Shown: piece after piece, positions 35,161 through 41,153 of the stretch
Position numbering within the stretch: the stretch's first letter is position 1
How the letters are laid out: every line of letters starts with the position of its first letter
Assembly (NCBI GenBank): GCA_002698745.1
Contig: PAAD01000041.1
Location: 1 to 41,153, forward strand
Reading direction: 5' to 3'
Length of the DNA stretch: 41,153 nt
Source: Flavobacteriaceae bacterium
GTDB taxonomy: Bacteria; Bacteroidota; Bacteroidia; Flavobacteriales; Flavobacteriaceae
Notes under the pieces: generated by a model
The model's input: only the letters and a program-made list of their open reading frames with translations
What the model was told of the DNA's origin: nothing
Database searches by the model: none
Translations under genes and position numbers: made by a program

Positions 35161-36390
35161 ATGGCTAAAATCCACGTAGAAAACCCAGTAGTTGAAATCG
35201 ATGGAGATGAAATGACACGTATCATTTGGGATTTCATCAAGCAACAACTTATTCTACCATACTTAGATGTTGAATTATTGTACTACGATCTAAGCGTTAC
35301 CTCGCGTGATAAAACCGGCGATCAGATTACTATTGATGCGGCGGAAGCCATAAAAAAATACAATGTTGGTATCAAGTGTGCTACCATTACACCAGACGAA
35401 AACCGCGTGAAAGAATTTGATCTTAAAGAAATGTGGCGCTCACCCAATGGAACCATCCGAAATATTGTAGGTGGAACAGTATTCCGCGAACCCATTATAA
35501 TGAACAACGTACCCCGCTACGTACAAGGTTGGACACAACCCATCTGCATTGGACGTCATGCTTTTGGTGATCAATACCGCGCGACCGACGCGGTAATAAA
35601 AGGCAAAGGAAAGCTCACTATGACTTTTACTCCTCAAGACGGTAGTGAAGCCAAAACATGGGAAGTATACAATTTTCAAGAAGGAGGTGTTGCAATGAGT
35701 ATGTACAATATCGACTCGTCCATTTACGGATTTGCTCGTTCATGTATGAATCGTGCCATTAGTAAAAAATGGTCCTTATACCTATCTACCAAAAACACCA
35801 TAATGAAAGCATATGACGGTCGTTTTAAAGATATTTTCCAAGAGGTATTTGAAAACGAATTTATAGACCAGTTTGAAGCCTTGGGTATTATTTACGAACA
35901 CCGTCTTATTGACGATATGGTGGCTGCAGCCATGAAATGGAGTGGAGGGTTTGTGTGGGCTTGTAAAAATTATGATGGAGATGTACAGTCCGATACCGTA
36001 GCCCAAGGCTTTGGTTCACTAGGCCTGATGACTTCTACACTGGTAACTCCTGATGGTAAAACTCTGGAGGCAGAAGCTGCACACGGTACTGTGACCCGTC
36101 ACTACCGCCAACACCAACAAGGAAAAGAAACCTCCACCAATCCCATTGCGTCTATTTTTGCATGGACACGTGGATTGGCACACCGCGGCAAATTGGATAA
36201 CAACCGTGACTTGATAGATTTTTGCACAAAACTTGAAGAGGTTTGTATTCAAACCGTAGAAGGTGGTCAAATGACTAAAGATCTAGCCATGCTTATACAT
36301 AAAGAAGAAATGACACGTGAAGACTATTTGTCAACTCAAGATTTTCTAGCTGCTATTAAAGAAAATTTAGACAAGGTATTAGCTGCATAA
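35161..36390 (+). CDS. icd: NADP-dependent isocitrate dehydrogenase, eukaryotic-type
   Basis: This TCA-cycle enzyme oxidises isocitrate to 2-oxoglutarate with NADP+. The 409-residue length and sequence are those of the homodimeric type II family shared with eukaryotes: [49 protein letters not shown] (substrate-binding serine and asparagine), [12 protein letters not shown], and the NADP site [31 protein letters not shown]. No residue is missing. It lies behind the rplS terminator, and the TonB receptor gene begins 33 bases after its stop without a visible terminator. Confidence 0.97.
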   Translation: MAKIHVENPVVEIDGDEMTRIIWDFIKQQLILPYLDVELLYYDLSVTSRDKTGDQITIDAAEAIKKYNVGIKCATITPDENRVKEFDLKEMWRSPNGTIRNIVGGTVFREPIIMNNVPRYVQGWTQPICIGRHAFGDQYRATDAVIKGKGKLTMTFTPQDGSEAKTWEVYNFQEGGVAMSMYNIDSSIYGFARSCMNRAISKKWSLYLSTKNTIMKAYDGRFKDIFQEVFENEFIDQFEALGIIYEHRLIDDMVAAAMKWSGGFVWACKNYDGDVQSDTVAQGFGSLGLMTSTLVTPDGKTLEAEAAHGTVTRHYRQHQQGKETSTNPIASIFAWTRGLAHRGKLDNNRDLIDFCTKLEEVCIQTVEGGQMTKDLAMLIHKEEMTREDYLSTQDFLAAIKENLDKVLAA

Positions 36391-36423
36391 GCTGGGTTGC
36401 GTATCTTTGAAAAAAATGCTTTG

Positions 36424-38766
36424 ATGCGCTACATCACCACCCTATTGATGTGTGTAGGTCTAACTAACTATGCTCAATCCTACACCCTAAGCGGAACCCT
36501 AAAGGCTGCCGATACCCAAGAAACCTTGCTGGGTGTTACAATCTATGCGGAAGGCACATCACTGGGTACGGTAAGTAACAACTACGGTGTGTATTCACTT
36601 ACACTTCCTGAAGGTACTTATCAAATCATCTATCAAAATATTGGATTTGAAATAAAGCGTACCCAAATTAACCTAAACCAAAATTTGAAATTGGATATAA
36701 ACCTTGCCATACAAAGCGAAGTGCTAGAGGAAATAGTAGTCACAGAAGACATTGAACGCATACAAATGCGTTCCCCTGAAATGAGCATCAATCGATTGTC
36801 GGCTAAAACCATAAAGCAAACACCAGTAGTGTTTGGTGAATCTGACGTGCTAAAGACGATACAATTACTGCCCGGTGTAACCAGTGCAGGCGAAGGAGCA
36901 TCGGGTTTTAACGTACGTGGTGGTGGTGCGGACCAAAACCTTATTTTATTAGACGAAGCCACCATATTTAATTCCTCTCATCTGTTTGGGTTTTTTTCTG
37001 TTTTTAACTCAGATGCAATAAAAGATATCCAACTATATAAAGGAGGGATACCCGCTACCTACGGGGGAAGGGTTTCATCTGTACTACGAATCGATCAAAA
37101 AGAGGGTGCCAAAGACCGCTTACGCTTTAATGGTGGAATAGGCGCTGTATCAAGTCGTGGTTTACTAGAAGGACCGCTCGGAAAAGGTTCTTTTCTCTTG
37201 GCAGGAAGGGGAACCTATGCCCACCTTTTTCTAAAAGCCTTTGACCAACCAAACTTGGCCTATTTCTATGACCTGAATACCAAAATCACTCTGCCCATAG
37301 ACGACAAAAACCGCCTGCTGCTTTCAGCATACTTTGGGCGTGACGTGGTGGCCTTTGATGATACATTTACAAACTCTTACGGCAATACATTGTTAAACCT
37401 GCGATGGAACCGAATTTTTTCCCCTAAAGTATTTGGAAACCTATCGCTGATTTACAGCAACTACTACTACGGACTCGCACTAGACTTTGTTGGCTTCGAC
37501 TGGGATTCTGGAATTCAGAATTTTAATGTTAAATACGATTTGAGTTATAACATATCTAAAAAGATTAGCTTGGAAACAGGATTACAAGGCACCTACTATA
37601 GTTTTAATCCTGGGTATATACAGCCCTTAACCGACACTTCAGGATTTAATAATGAACAGTTGCAAAATAAGTTTGCCGCTGAGGCGTCTATATATTTAAG
37701 TGCCAAACACGACATTTCAACCAAACTGGCGCTACACTACGGCCTTCGTATAAATCAGTTTAATCGCTTGGCACAATCTGGTCTTTTGGAATATGCAAAT
37801 GAACAACCCATTACTTATGAGGCAATCTTAGGCATCTACCAACAAGGCATTCCCTTAGGTTTCTACAGTAAAAATGAGAGCAAACAAAACTATACCAATA
37901 TAGAACCCCGCATTACCCTTGCTTACCGTCAAGAACGAAGTGCTTGGAAAGCGAGCTATCAGAGTATCAACCAATATTTACACCTTATTTCAAACACCAC
38001 CTCTCCCACACCTTTAGACGTATGGACACCCAGTGGACGCTACCTCAAACCTCAACAGTCGGTCCAATGGGCATTGGGATATGTAACGGAAAAAGAAAAC
38101 GGCAATTCACTCGAAGCCGAAGTTTTCTACAAACACACTGACAATAGGTACGACTACATAGATGGCGCAGAATTGGTTGCCAATGAAGCCATTGAACAAA
38201 TATTACTTCCCGGTACCGCAAGGGCCTACGGGCTGGAAATCTTGTTCAAAAAAATTGAAGGAAAAGTCACGGGAATGGCAGGTTATACCTGGTCTCGTGC
38301 CGAACAAAAAACACCTGGAGTGAAAGCCAATGAGCCCGGAATCAACCAAGGAGATTGGTACCGATCAGCCTATGACAAAACCCATGACCTAAGTTTAATC
38401 TTAAGCTATAATCAAAGTAAAAAATGGAAGTGGGATGCAAATGCGATACTGCAAACGGGCCAACCCATTACCTATCCACTGGGGCAATATGAATTTATGG
38501 GGACTCGTGTACCGAGCTTTGGACAACGCAACGGACAAAGACTGCCCACTTACCACCGCATAGATATTGCCGCAACGCTGACTCCAAAAAAACAACAAGA
38601 CAAAAAAATAAAAGGCAGTTGGGTATTTGGTATTTACAATATTTATAATCGTAGAAATGCTGCTACCATCAGCTTTAAGCAAGATCCCGAAACAGGAAAA
38701 AACCAAGCCTATAAACTATCCATATTTGGTATTATTCCATCTGTAACTTATAACATACGCTTCTAA
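36424..38766 (+). CDS. TonB-dependent outer-membrane receptor with carboxypeptidase-like domain
   Basis: The 780-residue protein has a signal peptide (MRYITTLLMCVGLTNYAQS), a carboxypeptidase-regulatory-like domain (about 20-100), a plug with FNVRGGGADQNLILLDEATIFN, and a beta-barrel ending in VTYNIRF. It is shorter than SusC and lacks a SusD partner. Instead a DUF4249 lipoprotein gene follows with a one-base overlap, a pairing common in Flavobacteriia. The frame opens at a TTG at 36397, but ATG 36424 starts the signal peptide. The ligand is unknown. Confidence 0.92.
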   Translation: MRYITTLLMCVGLTNYAQSYTLSGTLKAADTQETLLGVTIYAEGTSLGTVSNNYGVYSLTLPEGTYQIIYQNIGFEIKRTQINLNQNLKLDINLAIQSEVLEEIVVTEDIERIQMRSPEMSINRLSAKTIKQTPVVFGESDVLKTIQLLPGVTSAGEGASGFNVRGGGADQNLILLDEATIFNSSHLFGFFSVFNSDAIKDIQLYKGGIPATYGGRVSSVLRIDQKEGAKDRLRFNGGIGAVSSRGLLEGPLGKGSFLLAGRGTYAHLFLKAFDQPNLAYFYDLNTKITLPIDDKNRLLLSAYFGRDVVAFDDTFTNSYGNTLLNLRWNRIFSPKVFGNLSLIYSNYYYGLALDFVGFDWDSGIQNFNVKYDLSYNISKKISLETGLQGTYYSFNPGYIQPLTDTSGFNNEQLQNKFAAEASIYLSAKHDISTKLALHYGLRINQFNRLAQSGLLEYANEQPITYEAILGIYQQGIPLGFYSKNESKQNYTNIEPRITLAYRQERSAWKASYQSINQYLHLISNTTSPTPLDVWTPSGRYLKPQQSVQWALGYVTEKENGNSLEAEVFYKHTDNRYDYIDGAELVANEAIEQILLPGTARAYGLEILFKKIEGKVTGMAGYTWSRAEQKTPGVKANEPGINQGDWYRSAYDKTHDLSLILSYNQSKKWKWDANAILQTGQPITYPLGQYEFMGTRVPSFGQRNGQRLPTYHRIDIAATLTPKKQQDKKIKGSWVFGIYNIYNRRNAATISFKQDPETGKNQAYKLSIFGIIPSVTYNIRF

Positions 38767-39563
38767 TGAAAAAAATAATATGCGTATTGGGATTGCTATT
38801 TATAGGCTGTGAGGATCCAATAGATGTTAAGCTGCCAAAGGTAGAAAACAAACTGGTGATAGATGCCATGCTTTGGCGCAACATTGGTGAAACCTCAGGA
38901 ACTTTGAAAGTAATTATATCCCGAACAACAGACTATTTTAATGACGAAGTGCCACTAGTATCTAATGCAACAGTATCACTTGAACTATCCGATATGCTTT
39001 ATATGGCGCAAGAAGTTCTGCCAGGGAATTACAATTTGTACAACATTGACATGAACAAAACCGACAACTTTACAATCCACTTAACGGTTGATAACAATAC
39101 CTACACAGCTACAGAATCATTAGTGTTGTCAACTCGACTTGACAGTGTGATACAAGGTGAAAATACGCTTATTTCGGGGGACCAAGTTGAAGCAATCGTA
39201 ACCCTCACTGACAGACCTGAAACTGGTAACTACTACCTCATAGATTTTGGTTACAACAACCTATTTGTCACACGAGATGAGTTTTATAATGGCAATCAAA
39301 TTAGTTTTTCGTTTTTTTACGACAAATATTTTCCAAAAAATAACCCAACCCCCATTTACCTCATGGGCGTAGATAAGGACTATTATACCTACATGCAAAT
39401 CTTGATATCCCACGCAGGGCAAGACGGCGGCGGCCCATTTGCGACGGCTAATTCCACCCTACGTGGCAATATCCAGAACACCAACAACAATAATGACTTC
39501 CCATTGGGCTATTTTAGGGTCGTGGAACGAGACAGTGTTATCTTTACAGCCGTAGGAAAATAA
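38766..39563 (+). CDS. DUF4249-family lipoprotein
   Basis: The 265-residue protein has a lipoprotein signal with Cys15 (LLFIGC) followed by EDPIDVKLP, an acidic start typical of DUF4249 and of surface-exported lipoproteins. The rest is beta-rich with no catalytic motif. Its ATG overlaps the receptor stop (TAATG), so the two are translationally coupled and probably act together at the outer membrane, the lipoprotein as lid or binding partner. The substrate is not known for this family in general. Confidence 0.85.
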   Translation: MKKIICVLGLLFIGCEDPIDVKLPKVENKLVIDAMLWRNIGETSGTLKVIISRTTDYFNDEVPLVSNATVSLELSDMLYMAQEVLPGNYNLYNIDMNKTDNFTIHLTVDNNTYTATESLVLSTRLDSVIQGENTLISGDQVEAIVTLTDRPETGNYYLIDFGYNNLFVTRDEFYNGNQISFSFFYDKYFPKNNPTPIYLMGVDKDYYTYMQILISHAGQDGGGPFATANSTLRGNIQNTNNNNDFPLGYFRVVERDSVIFTAVGK

Positions 39564-39565
39564 AC

Positions 39566-39784
39566 ATGAACAAAAAAAATCTCTTTCGTGGTCTTCATAC
39601 TATGGCATACGCCGTTGTATTGGCGTTTATTGGCCCTACCGTACTGACTTCTGCCTTTAAAAATCAAGAGCACCCAATGTATATCCCCGTTCTAGGAGTT
39701 GCCATACTGATGTGTACTGCGTCAATTGCACTGGGTTTTTGGGGGATCCGACTGATAGTCAAAGGACTTTTTGGAGAAGAATAA
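39566..39784 (+). CDS. Small membrane protein, DUF6095-like
   Basis: The 72-residue protein has two predicted membrane helices (about 12-30 and 40-66), separated by a short polar loop with KNQEHPMYIP. It resembles the small flavobacterial DUF6095 proteins, which are often encoded just before thrS, as here. Function is unknown. It starts two bases after the DUF4249 stop, so it is likely in the same transcript. Confidence 0.75.
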   Translation: MNKKNLFRGLHTMAYAVVLAFIGPTVLTSAFKNQEHPMYIPVLGVAILMCTASIALGFWGIRLIVKGLFGEE

Positions 39785-39824
39785 GCCAACAAACAAGCAA
39801 AAAAAGATTAAGCCACAAAAGTGC

Positions 39825-39854
39825 TTGACCTATCCCACAATCCGCTTATATTTG
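39825..39854 (+). promoter_or_regulatory. Promoter of thrS, next to its start codon
   Basis: TTG at 39825-39827 and TATATTTG at 39847-39854 are 19 bases apart and match the Bacteroidota consensus. The -7 box ends seven bases before the ATG at 39862, so the transcript should be leaderless or have only a few untranslated bases. Confidence 0.6.
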
Positions 39855-39861
39855 TTGCTCG

Positions 39862-41153
39862 ATGAGTACAACAATTGATATATGTTTGCCCGACGGGGCA
39901 ATTAAGCAAATGCCAAGCGGCATCACACCATTTGAGGTAGCGCAATCCATAAGCGAGGGCCTAGCGCGTGCACTAATTTCAGCATCCTTCAAAGGAATAA
40001 CCGTAGAAGCAACTACCCCGCTTCAAGAAGACGGTGAGCTTGTATTTTATACCTGGAATAATGAGGAAGGCAAAAAAGCTTTTTGGCACTCCAGTGCACA
40101 CCTCTTAGCTCAAGCGCTAGAAAAAATGTATCCGGGAATCAAACTCACCATAGGCCCTCCCATTGACAGTGGTTTCTATTACGATATCGATCCGGGTGAA
40201 AACAACATTTCAGAAAAAGACCTTCCCGTAATTGAAAAACGCATGATTGAACTAGCAAGAGGAAAACACGCCTTTACCTTGCGCTCAGTTACTAAAGCCA
40301 AAGCACTTTCGTATTATAAAGAATTAAGAAACGAATACAAGATAGAACTTATTGAAAGCTTGGATGATGGCAGCATCACTTTTTGCGATCACGACGACTT
40401 TACCGATCTCTGCCGCGGTGGACACATTCCGAATACCGGTATGATCAAGGCTGTAAAACTTACCAATATCGCAGGTGCTTACTGGCGGGGCGACGAACAA
40501 AATAAGCAGCTTACTCGTATTTATGGGGTGTCTTTTCCTAAGCAAAAACTGCTAACAGAATACCTGGAAATGCTGCAAGAAGCAAAGAAACGCGACCACC
40601 GTAAACTTGGTGTAGAACTTGGTCTATTTACCTTTTCCAACAAAGTAGGACAAGGCCTGCCGCTTTGGCTGCCCAAAGGAGCTGCACTGCGCGAAAGACT
40701 CGAGCAGTTTTTGCGTAAAGCACAAACCAAAGCTGGCTATGAACAAGTCGTAACTCCTCACATTGGACAAAAAGAATTGTATGTGACATCTGGTCACTAT
40801 GAAAAATATGGCGCAGATAGCTTTCAGCCCATCAATACACCTGCGCAAGGAGAAGAATTTTTGCTTAAACCCATGAATTGCCCACACCACTGCGAAATTT
40901 ACAATGCCACGCCTTGGAGCTACCGCGACCTACCTGTCAGACTTGCCGAATTTGGTACGGTTTACCGCTATGAACAAAGCGGTGAGTTGCACGGACTTAC
41001 AAGGGCACGTGGCTTTACACAAGACGATGCACATATTTTCTGTACGCCAGAACAACTCAATGAAGAGTTTATGGGCGTTATTGATTTGGTACTCTACGTG
41101 TTTAATGCCTTGGGATTCAGCGATTTTAAAACCCAAGTATCGGTACGTGACCC
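39862..41153 (+). CDS. thrS: Threonyl-tRNA synthetase ThrS (5' part, cut by window edge)
   Basis: The frame opens with ATG at 39862 and runs off the right edge, giving about 430 codons of a usual 640 or so. The visible part contains the N-terminal TGS domain (about 1-62, IDICLPDGAIKQMPSG), the editing domain with zinc-type motifs HSSAHLLAQAL and DLCRGGHIPNTG, and the start of the class II catalytic core with KPMNCPHHCEIY and RYEQSGELHGLTRARGFTQDDAHIF. No frameshift is seen. It attaches threonine to tRNA-Thr and clears mischarged serine. The start codon is fixed by the TGS domain and by the promoter just before it. Confidence 0.96.
   Translation, partial: MSTTIDICLPDGAIKQMPSGITPFEVAQSISEGLARALISASFKGITVEATTPLQEDGELVFYTWNNEEGKKAFWHSSAHLLAQALEKMYPGIKLTIGPPIDSGFYYDIDPGENNISEKDLPVIEKRMIELARGKHAFTLRSVTKAKALSYYKELRNEYKIELIESLDDGSITFCDHDDFTDLCRGGHIPNTGMIKAVKLTNIAGAYWRGDEQNKQLTRIYGVSFPKQKLLTEYLEMLQEAKKRDHRKLGVELGLFTFSNKVGQGLPLWLPKGAALRERLEQFLRKAQTKAGYEQVVTPHIGQKELYVTSGHYEKYGADSFQPINTPAQGEEFLLKPMNCPHHCEIYNATPWSYRDLPVRLAEFGTVYRYEQSGELHGLTRARGFTQDDAHIFCTPEQLNEEFMGVIDLVLYVFNALGFSDFKTQVSVRD

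Noticed and set aside
1-41153. CRISPR arrays, tRNA genes, rRNA genes and insertion sequences
   Set aside because: I looked on both strands and saw no regular spaced repeats, cloverleaf-like sequences, rRNA segments or transposase frames.

Overview
The window looks like chromosomal DNA of a marine-type member of the Flavobacteriaceae (Bacteroidota). Evidence for this: promoter boxes of the form TTTG/TTG-N19-TAnnTTTG; almost no Shine-Dalgarno sequences; a SusC/SusD pair; a TonB receptor followed by a DUF4249 lipoprotein; a DUF6095-type membrane protein before thrS; and flavobacterial-type LigA, RibD and L19 sequences. This placement rests on protein and promoter style only, since there is no rRNA gene to anchor it.

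Layout. Positions 1-11370 hold housekeeping genes: an edge fragment (DUF6913-like), ligA and prmC (overlapping, minus strand), ribD, a 566-base AT-rich gap, dnaA, a low-molecular-weight protein tyrosine phosphatase, an RsmI-like methyltransferase, mltG and dapF (minus strand), a DegP/HtrA-type protease, and trmD. Positions 34687-41153 return to housekeeping genes: rplS with a strong terminator, icd, a TonB receptor with its DUF4249 lipoprotein, a small membrane protein, and the 5' part of thrS.

Between trmD and rplS, which are neighbours in many bacteria, lies a 23-kb AT-rich island devoted to a uronic-acid-containing glycan. One minus-strand operon (34414 to 23470) encodes SusC, SusD, a putative surface glycan-binding lipoprotein, a right-handed beta-helix lipoprotein, a SurA/PpiC-like lipoprotein, an SGNH/SASA esterase lipoprotein and a GH2 beta-glucuronidase. 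A plus-strand pair encodes a LacI-type regulator and an overlapping PhoD-like lipoprotein. A second minus-strand operon (20773 to 11385) encodes SDR-type fructuronate reductase, mannonate dehydratase (UxuA), uronate isomerase (UxaC), a complete DctPQM TRAP transporter, a KDPG aldolase and a second GH2 enzyme.

Proposed flow (inference): SusCD and its partners bind and import an acetylated, possibly phosphorylated, glucuronate-containing glycan. Esterase, phosphatase, beta-helix protein and GH2 enzymes release glucuronate in the periplasm, the TRAP system carries it across the inner membrane, and UxaC, the SDR reductase, UxuA and KDPG aldolase take it to pyruvate and glyceraldehyde 3-phosphate. 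The KDG kinase step is missing from the window.

The strongest unannotated signal is a near-identical LacI-like operator, CGTGTACGC(A/G)CAC. It occurs once in the regulator/catabolic-operon divergent region (20831-20844) and once, inverted, in the SusC leader (34442-34455). It ties both operons to the one regulator encoded in the island.
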